From: Glandiceps talaboti
Taxonomy: Eukaryota; Hemichordata; Enteropneusta; Spengelidae
Length of the DNA: 64,000 nucleotides
Direction of reading: 5' to 3'
Assembly: GCF_964340395.1 (NCBI RefSeq)
Contig: NC_135562.1
Coordinates: 22,323,718 to 22,387,717, forward strand
Shown here: positions 35,831-51,839 of the stretch, in pieces
Numbering within the stretch: position 1 is the first letter of the stretch
Layout: each line of letters begins with the position of its first letter
Position numbers and translations under genes: made by a program
The notes under the pieces: model-generated
The model's input: only the letters and a program-made list of their open reading frames with translations
Database searches by the model: none
What the model was told of the DNA's origin: nothing

Positions 35831-35863
35831 TTTGGATTATGTTAAAAGGATTGACTTAGCTTT

Positions 35864-38568
35864 CACCCAGTACTTTCAATATGATGCTTGCTGCAAACGT
35901 TGATAGAATGCACCCAGTACTGTCAATATGGTACTTTGCTGCAAACATTGATAGAATACACCCAGTACTGTCAATATGGTACTTTGCTGCAAACGTTGAT
36001 AGAATACACCCAGTACTGTCAATATGGTACTTTGCTGCAAACATTGATAGAATACACCCAGTACTGTCAATATGGTACTTTGCTGCTAACATTGATAGAA
36101 TACACCCAGTACTGTCAATATGGTACTTTGCTGCAAACGTTGATAGAATACACCCAGTACTGTCAATATGGTACTTTGTTGCAAACATTGATAGAATACA
36201 CCCAGTACTGTCAATATGGTACTTTGCTGCTAACATTGATAGAATACACCCAGTACTGTCAATATGGTACTTTGCTGCAAACATTGATAGAATACACCCA
36301 GTACTGTCAATATGGTACTTTGCTGCAAACATTGATAGAATACACCCAGTACTGTCAATATGGTACTTTGCTGCAAACATTGATAGCATACACCCAGTAC
36401 TGTCAATATGGTACTTTGCTGCAAACATTGATAGAATACACCCAGTACTGTCAATATGGTACTTTGCTGCAAACATTGATAGAATACACCCAGTACAGTC
36501 AATGTGGTACTTTGTTGCAAACATTGATAGAATACACTCAGTACTGTCAATATGGTACTTTGTTGCAAACGTTGATAGAATACACCCAGTACTGTCAATA
36601 TGGTACTTTGCTGCAAACATTGATAGAATACACTCAGTACTGTCAATGTGGTACTTGCTGCAAACATTGATAGAATACACCCAGTACTGTCAATATGGTA
36701 CTTTGCTGCAAACGTTGATAGAATACACCCAGTACTGTCAATATGGTACTTTGCTGCAAACGTTGATAGAATACACCCAGTACTGTCAATATGTTACTTT
36801 GCTGCTAACATTGATAGAATACACCCAGTACTGTCAATATGGTACTTTGCTGCAAACATTGATAGAATACACCCAGTACTGTCAATATGGTTCTTTGCTG
36901 CAAACGTTGATAGAATACACCCAGTACTGTCAATATGGTACTTTGCTGCAAACATTGATAGAATACACCCAGTACTGTCAATATGGTACTTTGCTGCAAA
37001 CGTTGATAGAATACACCCAGTACTGTCAATATGGTACTTTGCTGCAAACGTTGATAGAATACACCCAGTACTGTCAATATGGTACTTTGCTGCAAACGTT
37101 GATAGAATACACCCAGTACTGTCAATATGGTACTTTGCTGCAAACGTTGATAGAATACACCCAGTACTGTCAATACGGTACTTTGCTGCAAACGTTGATA
37201 GAATACACCCAGTACTGTCAATATGGTACTTTGCTGCAAACATTGATAGAATACACCCAGTACTGTCAATATATATATGGTACTTTGCTGCAAACATTGA
37301 TAGAATACACTCAGTACTGTCAATGTGGTACTTGCTGCAAACATTGATAGAATACACCCAGTACTGTCAATACGGTACTTTGCTGCAAACGTTGATAGAA
37401 TACACCCAGTACTGTCAATACGGTGCTTGCTGCAAACATTGATAGAATACACCCAGTACTGTCGATATGGTACTTTGCTGCAAACATTGATAGAATACAC
37501 CCAGTACTGTCAATATGGTACTTGCTGCAAACGTTGATAGAATACACCCAGTACTGTCAATATGGTACTTTGCTGCAAACATTGATAGAATACACCCAGT
37601 ACTGTCAATGTGGTACTTGCTGCAAACATTGATAGAATACACCCAGTACTGTCAATATGGTACTTTGTTGCAAACGTTGATAGAATACACCCAGTACTGT
37701 CAATATGGTACTTTGCTGCAAACATTGATAGAATACACCCAGTACTGTCAATATGGTACTTTGCTGCAAACATTGATAGAATACACCCAGTACTGTCAAT
37801 ATGGTACTTTGCTGCAAACATTGATAGAATACACCCAGTACTGTCAATATGGTACTTGCTGCAAACATTGATAGAATACACTCAGTACTGTCAATATGGT
37901 ACTTTGCTGCAAACATTGATAGAATACACCCAGTACTGTCAATGTGGTACTTGCTGCAAACATTGATAGAATACACCCAGTACTGTCAATATGGTACTTT
38001 GCTGCAAACATTGATAGAATACACCCAGTACTGTCAATATGGTACTTTGCTGCAAACGTTGATAGAATACACCCAGTACTGTCAATATGGTACTTTGCTG
38101 CAAACATTGATAGAATACACCCAGTACTGTCAATATGGTACTTTGCTGCAAACATTGATAGAATACACCCAGTACTGTCAATATGGTACTTTGCTGCAAA
38201 CATTGATAGAATACACCCAGTACTGTCAATATGGTACTTTGCTGCAAACATTGATAGAATACACCCAGTACTGTCAATACGGTGCTTGCTGCAAACATTG
38301 ATAGAATACACCCAGTACTGTCAATATGGTACTTTGCTGCAAACGTTGATAGAATACACCCAGTACTGTCAATATGGTACTTTGCTGCAAACATTGATAG
38401 AATACACCCAGTACTGTCAATATATATATGGTACTTTGCTGCAAACATTGATAGAATACACCCAGTACTGTCAATATGGTACTTTGCTGCAAACATTGAT
38501 AGAATACACCCAGTACTGTCAATATGGTACTTTGCTGCAAACATTGATAGAATACACCCAGTGCTGTT
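35864..38568 (+). repeat. Satellite G: 48-bp unit, about 56 copies
   Basis: The unit is tactgtcaatatggtacttt followed by gctgcaaacattgatagaat and acacccag. Single-base variants alternate (acgttg/acattg, ctgctaac, ttgttgc). Eight or so units lack one T (ggtacttgctgc, 47 bp), each shifting the reading frame. Two units carry a 6-bp tatata insertion (37270, 38421), 1151 bp apart. Long open frames on both strands follow from the 48-bp period and are not genes. Confidence 0.97.
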
Positions 38569-38579
38569 AATTATTGTCT

Positions 38580-39870
38580 CAGTAAAGAGGCTGTCTCTGA
38601 TAGCCATTTTTCTGAAGTGGTCACTCATATACAAATGTATCAGTCCATAGGACGACACAGGCAGCGTCTTAACTATAAAATTCCATGATAAACTTGCAGT
38701 ATACTGTTTTGGGACTTCCAGTGTTTACACTATCTTGATCACAGTGTGATAAGATTTGCACGTCAGGGAACCGTTATCACCCCGTTTTATAATCTCCTAC
38801 ATCCAATAGAAATATTTTCAGTTTGTGTGAATCAAGTTGTAAATTGAAGACTCGCTACCAAAGTCGTAATATTTTATCAGGTCATATAAGCAGCAGAATG
38901 TGACTTCTTTGGAGTGCTGATGTGAGTGCTTGCATACCTGTTCACATCTGACACACACTACATGTTGGTCTTACATATTAAATTAACAGTTTTGAATGTG
39001 TTGATAAAATACGAAATCGTGTGTTAGTCAGCGAATGGAAATTGGTTTTAAACAGCAGAATTGTGTTACAATGCCAGCTGTCATTGCTTCAACAAAGTCT
39101 CATTTTCTCGGTAATATTGGGACGCAGTAGATTCCATAAAAAGTCGCCTTGATTTGATAACTTTGTACACAAACACAGCAGAAAGTTGATAATCTCCTTT
39201 GAAAACAACTTCAAACGCAAGGTAAGTGGCATTTCTACAAGGAAACGTAAGATTTGTTATAGCGACTCTCAACAGGGAGACAACTTGATACGAATGCCGG
39301 CCTGTCGGACTATTACAGATTTTTTTAAAAGAATTGCCGATGACAATGTATGAAAATCTTGTTATGTCTTAGTAATAGGTCATTGGCTTTTGAGATGTTT
39401 GCATACTCTTGGATATTCCTAAGAAGCTGTATGTAACGTAAACACCTCCTGATCATTGAACTCCCTTTTACATAACAACTATTACCTTGAGTATGTCTTT
39501 TAGAGTAATATCCAATTAGTGACCTCGGAATAAAGGTTGTCTTTCTATGAGACTAGTTTCATCTCCTTAAAATATTTTACAAATTACAAATTCGAAAGCA
39601 ATATACCCAGTAAACTATTAATCCTGCCTAGACAATCATAAAATGGAAATAAATACATTTTGTATTAAGTAATGTTGTCGGTGTATGAATATAGAATGTA
39701 TGAAAAGAGAAAACAAGATGACAGAGTCAAGTATAATATGTACATTTTGTTAGAACTTCTCATTTAAACTGTGGTGTGAACGTTTTAATTAGAGATATTT
39801 CTCAAATAATAGACATATTTAGTATAAATACAATTCCATCAAATACAAATTCACTCGGTGTAGCGACTTT
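38580..39870. other. Unassigned AT-rich sequence
   Basis: No gene trace or array seen. Confidence 0.5.
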
Positions 39871-39876
39871 TGACTT

Positions 39877-39879
<3 letters not shown>

Positions 39880-39912
<33 letters not shown>

Positions 39913-39944
39913 ACACACAACGAAACAAACCCCACGAAGTTACA

Positions 39945-39981
<37 letters not shown>

Positions 39982-40013
39982 ACACAGACACACACACACA
40001 CACAGACACACAT
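39880..40013. repeat. Interrupted (CA)n microsatellite
   Basis: Two CA tracts flank a 31-bp non-repeat segment (39919-39949). The second tract has GA interruptions. Confidence 0.95.
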
Positions 40014-40540
40014 CTGAAAGCTAACCTTATGTCAGAAGTGTTAACAATGTATAAAAAGAAGAGATGTTAAGATACGTCAAAGAGAGTTAAGTTTCCAGTT
40101 AAAATATATTCCTCAGGAAGAGATGACGTTATTATACAAAAAATTATATGAAAATATAATTACAAAAGATAAAAATTTACCTCTAACGGCCAATCCAGCT
40201 AGATTGGTCTCTATAGTAATACAAATTCAGGACAACTTGGACACGAACAAAAAATAGCGTTTTCCGTTGCAGAGGCATCTGATGTAATGTCGAAAATGGA
40301 AATGTTCTTAAAGACTCCTTATAAGACATCACAAAGCCGGAAATGACGTAACACGCCCACAGAGAATGCTTCCATGAATAAGTAATTGTAGTAATTGTAT
40401 ATGATGAACACAATACTATACTAAAACCAACGACTACAAGTTTTGTCATATGCCATTCAAAGTAAACCACCAACATTACAATGACAGAAATTTCTGCGTT
40501 CAAGTTGTATCAATGAATCAATGAATCTATCGGAAATTTC
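40014..40540. other. Unassigned sequence
   Basis: No recognisable feature. Frames of about 100 codons on the minus strand show no known motif. Confidence 0.5.
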
Positions 40541-40549
40541 ATGGATAAG

Positions 40550-41215
40550 AGGATAAACATTCAAAAGATGTACACAAATATGCCTAGCAACAAGCCCACG
40601 CCCTTAACAGCAGCCAAATTATGGTGTATTTTCCAAAGATAGCAACGGGGATTAATAGGCAAGTGAATATACATTCAAAAAATGTATGCAAATATGTCTA
40701 CTCAACAAGACTACGCCCATAGCAACAACCAATTGATAGTGCGTATTTCAAAGATAGCAACAGTGCTTAATAGATCAATGGATGACCATACAAAAATGTA
40801 TGCAAATATGCCTAGCAACAAGAACACGCCCGTAAGCCCATAACAACAGTCAATTGATAGTGCGTATTTCAAAGATGGCAACAGGGATTAATAGACAAAT
40901 GCATAAACAAAGTGTATACAAATATGCATGGAAACAAGACCACGCCTGTAGTAACACCTAAATATTGGTGTATATTGCAAAGAAAATAACAGGGATTAAT
41001 AGACAAGTGGATAGATGTTCCAAAAATGGACATATATGCACCTAGCAACAAGACCGTGTCCATACCAGCCAAATGACAGTGTATATCGCAAAGATAAAAG
41101 TAGGGATGGTTAGGCAAGTGAATAAGTATCCAAACAGTGAATGCACATGGGCCTAGCCGTAAGACCATGCTTATAGCAACAGTGAAATGGTGTTGTATAT
41201 TGCAATTTAAACATG
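40550..41215 (+). repeat. Satellite H: diverged tandem repeat of about 113 bp, 6 copies
   Basis: A block like cctagcaacaagaccacgcc recurs near 40584, 40697, 40811, 40927, 41038 and 41150. Between blocks come tatttcaaagatagcaac, then gggattaatagacaagtgga. Copies differ markedly, so this is an old array in contrast to the others. Confidence 0.85.
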
Positions 41216-41600
41216 GTTAGGCAAGTGGATAAACTTTTAAAAATTGATATTATTAATAATAAAAATTATTATAATAATTGATAATACTTAACCCATCAAT
41301 GAAGATATCGCCCTTACCAACAGTAAAATTATGATGTATAAAACATTTTTTTAATAACATACAAACTCTACAGCGATTCTACGACGCCATTGGAGCTATT
41401 TTTATGTGGTTCTTATTTTACTTATGTTATTATAAGTGGTAATCAATGACATTATATACTGACCAACATATATATTGAAATTGATAACGCTATAATACTT
41501 ATGCACTGATCAACATCGTCATTTTCCGTACAAATTAAAACATGTAATTTAATGTATTGCCGTGCTTGCATTAATTAAAAATACTTTTCTTCGACAAATG
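41216..41600. other. Unassigned AT-rich sequence
   Basis: Nothing recognised between satellites H and I. Confidence 0.5.
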
Positions 41601-41610
41601 GTTTTTATAT

Positions 41611-44600
41611 CCGACAGATCTTAGACAAGGAATGAAATATTACTGCATGACAAGCCGACAGGTTTTAGACAAGGTATGAAATATCATTGCATGACAAGCC
41701 GACAGATCTTAGACAAGGAATGAAATATCACTGTATGACAAGCCGACAGATTTTAGACAAGGAATGAAATATCACTGCATGACAAGCCGACAGATCTTAG
41801 ACAAGGAATGAAATATCACTGTATGACAAGCCGACAGATCTTAGACAAGGAATGAAATATCACTGTATGACAAGCCGACAGATCTTAGACAAGGAATGAA
41901 ATATCATTGCATGACAAGCCGACAGATCTTAGACAAGAAATGAAAGATCACTGCATGACAAGCCGACAGATCTTAGACAAGGAATCAAATATCACTGCAT
42001 GACAAGCCGACAGGTTGTAGACAAGGAATGAAATATCAATGCATGACAAGCCGACATGTTTTAGACAAGGAATGAAATATCACTACATGACAAGCCGACA
42101 GATCTTAGACAAGAAATGAAAGATCACTGCATGACAAGCCGACAGGTTTTAGACAAGGAATGAAATATCACTACATGACAAGCCGACAGATCTTAGACAA
42201 GAAATGAAAGATCACTGCATGACAAGCCGACAGATCTTAGACAAGGAATGAAATATCACTGCATGACAAGCCGACAGGTTTTAGACAAGGAATGAAATAT
42301 CACTACATGACAAGCCGACAGATCTTAGACAAGGAATTAAATATCACTGCATGACAAGCCGACAGACCTTAGACAAGGAATGAAATATCACTGCATGACA
42401 AGCCGACAGACCTTAGACAAGGAATGAAATATCACTGCATGACAAGCCGACAGACCTTAAACAAGGAATGAAATATCACTGCATGACAAGCTGACAGATC
42501 TTAGACAAGGAATGCAATATCATTGCATGACAAGCCGACAGACCTTAGACAAGGAATGAAATATCACTGCATAACAAGCCGACAGATCTTAGACAAGGTA
42601 TGAAATATCATTGAATGACAAGCCGACAGGTTTTAGACAAGGAATGAAATATCACTGCATGACAAGCCGACATGTTTTAGACAAGGAATGAAATATCATT
42701 GCATGACAAGCCGACAGGTTTTAGACAAAGTATGAAATATCATTGCATGACAAGCCGACAGGTTTTAGACAAGGAATGAAATATCATTGCATGACAAGCC
42801 GACAGATCTTAGACAAGAAATGAAAGATCACTGCATGACAAGCCGACAGGTTTTAGACAAGGAATGAAATATCATTGCATGACAAGCCGACAGATCTTAG
42901 ACAAGGAATGAAATATCACTGCATGACAAGCCGACAGGTTTTAGACAAGGAATGAAATATCATTGCATGACAAGCCGACATGTTTTAGACAAGGAACGAA
43001 ATATCACTGCATGACAAGCCGACAGATCTTAGACAAGGAATTAAATATCACTGCATGACAAGCCGACAGATCTTAGACAAGGAATGAAATATCATTGCAT
43101 GACAAGCTTAAGCCGACAGATCTTAGACAACAAATGAAAGATCACTGCATGACAAGCCGACAGATCTTAGACAAGGAATGAAATATCACTGCATGACAAG
43201 CCGACATGTTTTAGACAAGGAATGAAGTATCACTGCATGACAAGCCGGCAGATCTTAGACAAGAAATGAAAGATCACTGCATGACAAGCCGACAGATCTT
43301 AGACAAGGAATGAAATATCACTGCATGACAAGCCGACACATCTTAGACAAGGAATGAAATATCATTGCATGACAAGCCGACAGGTTTTAGACAAAGTATG
43401 AAATATCATTGCATGACAAGCCGACGGGTTTTAGACAAAGTATGAAATATCATTGCATGACAAGCCGACATGTTTTAGACAAGGAATGAAATATCATTGC
43501 ATGACAAGCCGACAGGTTTTAGACAAGGAATGAAATATCATTGCATGACAAGCCGACAGATCTTAGACAAGAAATGAAAGATCACTGCATGACAAGCCGA
43601 CAGGTTTTAGACAAGGAATGAAATATCATTGCATGACAAGCCGACAGATCTTAGACAAGGAATGAAATATCACTGCATGACAAGCCGACATGTTTTAGAC
43701 AAGAAATGAAATATCACTGCATGACAAGCCGACAGGTTTTAGACAAGAAATGAAAGATCACTGCATGACAAGCCGACATGTTTTAGACAACGAATGAAAT
43801 ATCATTGCATGACAAGCCGACAGGTTTTAGACAAGGAATGAAATATCATTGCATGACAAGCCGACAGATCTTAGACAAGAAATGAAAGATCACTGCATGA
43901 CAAGCCGACAGGTTTTAGACAAGGAATGAAATATCATTGCATGACAAGCCGACAGATCTTAGACAAGGAATGAAATATCACTGCATGACAAGCCGACATG
44001 TTTTAGACAAGAAATGAAATATCACTGCATGACAAGCCGACAGGTTTTAGACAAGAAATGAAAGATCACTGCATGACAAGCCGACAGGTTTTAGACAAGG
44101 AATGAAAGATCACTGCATGACAAGCCGACAGGTTTTAGACAAGGAATGAAATATCACTGCATGACAAGCCGACAGGTTTTAGACAAGAAATGAAATATCA
44201 CTGCATGACAAGCCGACAGATCTTAGACAAGGAATGAAATATCATTGCATGACAAGCCGACAGGTTTTAGACAAGAAAAGAAATATCACTGCATGACAAG
44301 CCGACAGATCTTAGACAAGAAATGGAAGATCACTGCATGACAAGCCGACATGTTTTAGACAAGGAATGAAATATCATTGCATGACAAGCCGACAGATCTT
44401 AGACAAGGAATGAAATATCACTGCATGACAAGCCGACAGATCTTAGACAAGGAATGAAATATCACTGCATGACAAGCCGACAGATCTTAGACAAGGAATT
44501 AAATATCATTGCATGACAAGCCGACAGATCTTAGACAAGGAATGAAATATCATTGCATGACAAGCCGACAGGTTTTAAACAAGGTATGAAATATCATTGC

Positions 44601-44631
44601 ATGACAAGCCGACAGATCTTACATCATTTTG
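41611..44631 (+). repeat. Satellite I: 44-bp unit, about 68 copies
   Basis: The unit is gacaagccgacagatcttag followed by acaaggaatgaaatatcact and gcat. Two main types differ at agatct versus ggtttt or tgtttt, and aaggaatgaaatat versus aagaaatgaaagat. A 7-unit block is repeated 308 bp apart (for example at 43691 and 43999). One unit has a 6-bp insertion (ttaagc, near 43109). Confidence 0.97.
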
Positions 44632-44639
44632 TTTTCATA

Positions 44640-46005
44640 GTTATAATAATTGGAACACATTTTTAAGTTTCTTATGTTTTAATAAACGTCCAAAATATTA
44701 CATTCACATACACATACATGACGATAATTGATCGAAAGTATTGACACAAAATAATAGATAAATTTAGACGCTTTGTCAGATTCTAAACGAGACTTTTGCC
44801 TTGGAACAAAGTTGTGTCAACTTATTACGTCATGTGATCATGTTGATAAAGAGGTCAAACACGGAAACCCTGACATTTAGTTGTCAATGAATTGCTTATA
44901 AAGAGATGAAGTGGGAATGTTGTACGTAAATATCTTGTTACATCTACATATAATATTTTATAACCAAATTACAAGATTAAGTCTCTCGTGAAATACAAAG
45001 TTTCATTTTACTTGTTAAATGACACTTGATATACCTTTGAATGTGATGAGATAGTTATACATATTTCAAAGGTATCGTCCATTTTTACATTAAATACTTG
45101 TACGCTATTTTATGAGCTGCTATTCTGCAGATATCTCGGTATCAACCAATAGTTGTTAATATGTACACATACCTTTGCTTGGAATATTCAGATGATAGAC
45201 TAGTTTGTGTGCCACTGACAGAATAGACAAAACGGTTACAGAATAATGAGATATAACTGTAAAGCAGATAAAAACACATTTTAGGCTGAAGGTAATTTTT
45301 TTGGTAGATTATTTTATACAGTGAGATTATGATATTTTGGCGATTTGACCTCTGACCCTTAACACGGGAGATGTTCCAGTTTCAGATTTGACCTGACGGG
45401 AGATGTTCCAGTTTCAGATTTGACCTGACAAGAAAACCTTTATTGCTGACACAAAAAACCTTTATTGTTGACACAAAATCTGAAAACATTTACGTCACTT
45501 TAAATTCCACAAGAAAACAATTTTTTACAGTTTTTGTGTCAACAAGTGAAGCTTTTCTGTTGCAACAACAGAAGCTATGTATGTGGATTGGCAAAATTAC
45601 TTTCGAAACATCATAAACTAAATCTATGGACGTGCAAAACTCAATTAGAAATCAATACAAACTAAATCTGTCGTCGCGCAAAACTTACTTTGAAATCGGA
45701 GAATTCAGAAATAAATCTCTAGACGAAAAAACAGTATGAATCCCTATTAGTCGAAAAAATGAATGATATCATGTACAAATTTGTGTAGTTTTATTCCTGG
45801 GTTTAAGCACAATATGTGGAAGAAAACCATCAAAAGGATTCAGAGATCGACATTAAACCTGACACAAAATATCAGATGACGAATATTATCTTATCACATA
45901 CACACTTTAAAAGACTTAACCATACATATCAAATAACACAGTGGATGATAAACTGTTTCGGTAATCAAATGAAAATTGAAACGTTAAAAGTTGAAGAGCT
46001 GATGT
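44640..46005. other. Unassigned AT-rich sequence with small tandem duplications
   Basis: A 34-bp segment (gggagatgttccagtttcag...) is duplicated at 45366-45430, and cctttattgYtgacacaaaa is doubled at 45436-45479. No gene trace. Confidence 0.6.
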
Positions 46006-46006
46006 A

Positions 46007-47575
46007 AGGGACCGGTCAGTTTCTTCGGCCGGGGGGGGGGGGCGGTGGATTTGTAGGGGGTTACCCTGTTTTTGAAATTGGCAGTAGGGGGGCTATGCTG
46101 TTTTGAAAATTGTGGATAGGGGGGTCATTATGTTTTGGATTGTGATGGAAGAAAAAAATCATTTTCTACAATGGCATATAGCCTTGTCTGAAATATGGTA
46201 CATGTAAATATTTGTTCTTGTCCCTGTTTCTTACATGAATTCTTTAATATTATTTATTAGTTCAAACATAACTATACATATACATATACATGTATTACCT
46301 AACTACCACACTAGTTACAGAACATGTCATGTAAATGCTTGACTGTTTCAGAATCAATGCTTCACTTATATTGCACTTTGGGACAAGGTTTCGTAATGTA
46401 ATCTTCATAGATAGTTTATAAAAGAAGATAATCTAAATTGTTCTACTCGTCAGTATGAACTTGTCAGAAGGGATTAATACACTCTCTATTTTGGACATTA
46501 CATGTTATTGACACTACAAATCACCACATCTCATCAGATTCCAGTTTCTATTATACACTAGGTATGACCACCTAAAGTTCTCTAACATACCGGTGACTTT
46601 ACTATACATGCAATATTAATGCCCCTATACCAATATTACGGGCCCATTTTTATGTGACATGGGAACTCATTTAAAACTTACTTTTACGTTAGCTTTTCGA
46701 AGCTTGGAAATATTACCTCAAAGGCTATGAATAACTTAAACATTGCCTTCACAGAAGCAAAAAACTCCAGATCTGCCAGGGGAAAACCCCAAGGACTCCC
46801 TCACTCCCATCATACTCACTCATACATTCAACAAACAATCAGATGCATCAACAACCTTTTTACTGTCATAATGGTATTAAGCATTTCTTAAATATTTTCA
46901 CCCTATTCTAATTTGAGATGATATTGTCTTTTAAAGATATGAAATGTTTGCCAAGATAGTCAAAAATTGCCTTAAACTCCAAATCTCCTCTACCAATGAT
47001 ACTATCATTAAATGTGCTCACCTTTACTACATGTATGATGATGCCATTTAACTTTTTAGGAACACATTTCAACCCTATGTAAGTTATAAAGCATAGTACT
47101 TGATACTTGTAAAACGTGGATTAAGTTATTGCTTGAAAGGGTCTGAATAAGCTAAATATTGGCTTTATAAGTAAAAATCATCCAGGGCTTCTAGATGGAG
47201 ACCCCCTCGGACCCTCCACATGAGATGCACATATCCCAGTCTCAAGCTTTCTCCCTACCTTTCACTGTCAAGATGCTATTAAACTCTTTTGGAATATATT
47301 TACCCTGTATAGTCAATAATTATAATTATGATAGTGCTAACCGGGGATCTTATAAAGTAGATGCAAGACAGTCAAGCAGTCCACACTGTGTCAGGATAAA
47401 AAAATACCTGTCGTGTGAATATTATATATGGGGGGAGGGTGTCATCATGTTTTAGAATTAAGTGATGGGGGGATCAGCCTGTTATTGGTTTTACAGATGG
47501 GGGGGGGGGGCGGGGTCAGTGACTTTTTGTCGGCCCGATTTAAGAATCCACCGCCCCCCCCCCCCAAAAAAAAGA
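46007..47575 (+). mobile_element. G-tract dispersed repeat (MITE-B), copy 1
   Basis: Starts agggaccggtcagtttcttc followed by a long G run and ggtggat. It ends with atccaccg followed by a C run, so the termini are inverted repeats. Interior blocks (gttcaaacataactatac, gttacagaacatgtcatg, and agtcaagcagtccac near the far end) recur inverted at 61324-63112. The 46.78-kb and 47.18-kb parts look like diverged duplicates of each other. No transposase seen. Confidence 0.65.
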
Positions 47576-47579
47576 ATTG

Positions 47580-48760
47580 TTATATATGTCAAATAGTGCT
47601 ATCGAACGTAACGTTTTCCTGCAATTCTAACTGTTAATATATATGATTAACATTAACGTAGACGTCGCTCCTGGCTCGTCTTGGATCAATCAAATACAAA
47701 GCAGCTGTAGAAACGGCTGATAGTTCCCGTTTCCTAATTAAAGACAATTTGTAAAATGAAACGAAGCTTTTATTTTTTGCAGCAATGCGCTGGCCATTAA
47801 TTACCTAAAGATGCCTATTTGATATTTAGAACCACTCTAACTATAGCTTATACTGAAGTGATTACTAACTTATCATCATTGTATTGTGGTTCTAAGTGAC
47901 TCTCGCACCTACAATAATTGTAGAGGAACTATTTTATTTTATCATTTCTTAAACTTTTAAATGCAAAACTTGATTATTCCGATTTGGATAAAAAAATCTG
48001 TTATTTCGTTTGCGTTAATACTTTATCTTCAGTGAGGAGTATATATTTGACTGTTTAGATGAGTTGTTCTTTGTAGGATTTGTGGCAATTCTGTGTTGCC
48101 AAAGAAAACACTTCTATTGTAAGTTCTTTTAATTAATATTATTTCTTATATATAATACTGAACGTTTGATCGATATTTCTTTATTTTGTTCCATTACTAG
48201 AATTAATGTATTATAATGGATGAAACATGGACAAGTACAATGAATAACATGAATTAGTAATATGACAGTATTATGATTATGATAGAAAAGATGAAAGATT
48301 GCAAAAAGTGAATTTCTCTCTAATCCATTTTTGAAATAAAGATATAAATATGGTATTTATCTACGTTATCCTTGACAAGTACTATCGATGAAGCTAATTG
48401 TGTGCATTATATGGTAGAATCTACAAAACTTATCAAATTCAGGGTATCACTTCGTTACCGTATTTCTAATCACCAGTGTAATTTTGTAACAAGAGAACTT
48501 GAGGGGCAAACATGTTATTTTGTAAAGTGTAGCCCTAAAGCGTCGTGTTAAACCCATTATCTAAAGTACTGCATTCAGACCTGTCATTAGTAAAACAATC
48601 TGCCCAAACGTTCCCAGGCAGAAAGCTCGAGTATTGAACAGTTGGAGATATTTAGCCAGCAGATCGTTTCCGTTTGAAACATTGATTTAAACGTAAAAGG
48701 GGGTGGGGAGGGGTGAATACCCTTTTTAACCAAATAACCATAAAGTATGTCAGGTAAAGG
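47580..48760. other. Unassigned AT-rich sequence
   Basis: No gene trace or array seen. Confidence 0.5.
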
Positions 48761-48766
48761 CCAAAA

Positions 48767-49613
48767 ATATCAAACCATACACAAAATCTATGGCCATAGA
48801 ATGATTAAAATATCATACACATAATCTATGGCCATATAATGCTTAAATATCAAACCATACACATAACATACAGCCATAGAATGCTTAATACATCAAACCA
48901 TACACATAATCTATAGCCATACAATGCTTAATACATCAAACCATACACATAATATATAGCCATAGAATGCTTAATACATCCAACCATACACATAATCTAT
49001 AGCCATAGAATGCTTAAATATCAAACCATACACATAACATACAGCCATAGAATGCTTAATACATCAAACCATACACATAATCTATAGCCATACAATGCTT
49101 AATACATCAAACCATACACATAATATATAGCCATAGAATGCTTAATACATCCAACCATACACATAATCTATAGCCATAGAATGCTTAATACATCAAACCA
49201 TACACATAATATATAGCCATAGAATACTTAATACATCAAACCATACACATAATATATAGCTATAGAATGCTTAAATATCAAACCATACACATAATCTATA
49301 GCCATAGAATACTTAATACGTCAAACCATACACATAATCTATAGCTATAGAATGCTTAAATATCAAACAATACACATAATCTATAGCCATAGAATACTTA
49401 ATACGTCAAACCATGCACATAATTTATAGTCATAGAATGCTTAAATATCAAACAATACACATAATCTATAGCCATAGAATACTTAATACATCAAACCATG
49501 CACATAATATATAGTCATAGAATGCTTAAATATCAAACAATACACATAATCTATAGCCATAGAATACTTAATACATCAAACCATAAACATAATATATATA
49601 GCCATAGAATGTT
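48767..49613 (+). repeat. Satellite J: 42-43-bp unit, about 20 copies
   Basis: The unit is atcaaaccatacacataatc followed by tatagccatagaatgcttaa and tac. The first half repeats as a four-unit block of 171 bp (48861 against 49032). The second half repeats as an 85-bp dimer (tatcaaacaa at 49361, 49446, 49531). Confidence 0.95.
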
Positions 49614-49781
49614 TAAATATAGTCTTCAATGTTCCCCTCTCCATAAAGTCTATTTTACTATCTTACTCAGTGCATATCATCTTCCTCTTGTCCTTATATC
49701 CAGTATATATTTACAAACAGAGAGTGACTGTAAGACAGATACAAATGTACATTCTCTTGTCTTTCACTTGCCTCACCTCAC

Positions 49782-51837
<2,056 letters not shown>

Positions 51838-51839
51838 CT

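Noticed and set aside
35881-37347. A 488-codon open frame and many overlapping frames on both strands
   Set aside because: It is the 48-bp satellite read through; the unit lacks stops and is divisible by 3. Frames change at each 47-bp unit, and both strands are equally open.
40183-41168. Minus-strand frames of 99-106 codons with hydrophobic stretches
   Set aside because: No family motif. One lies across the diverged 113-bp tandem repeat, so its hydrophobicity comes from the repeat.
41611-44631. A CRISPR-like array (regular 44-bp repeats)
   Set aside because: No unique spacers between repeats; the whole unit repeats, in an animal genome without cas genes.
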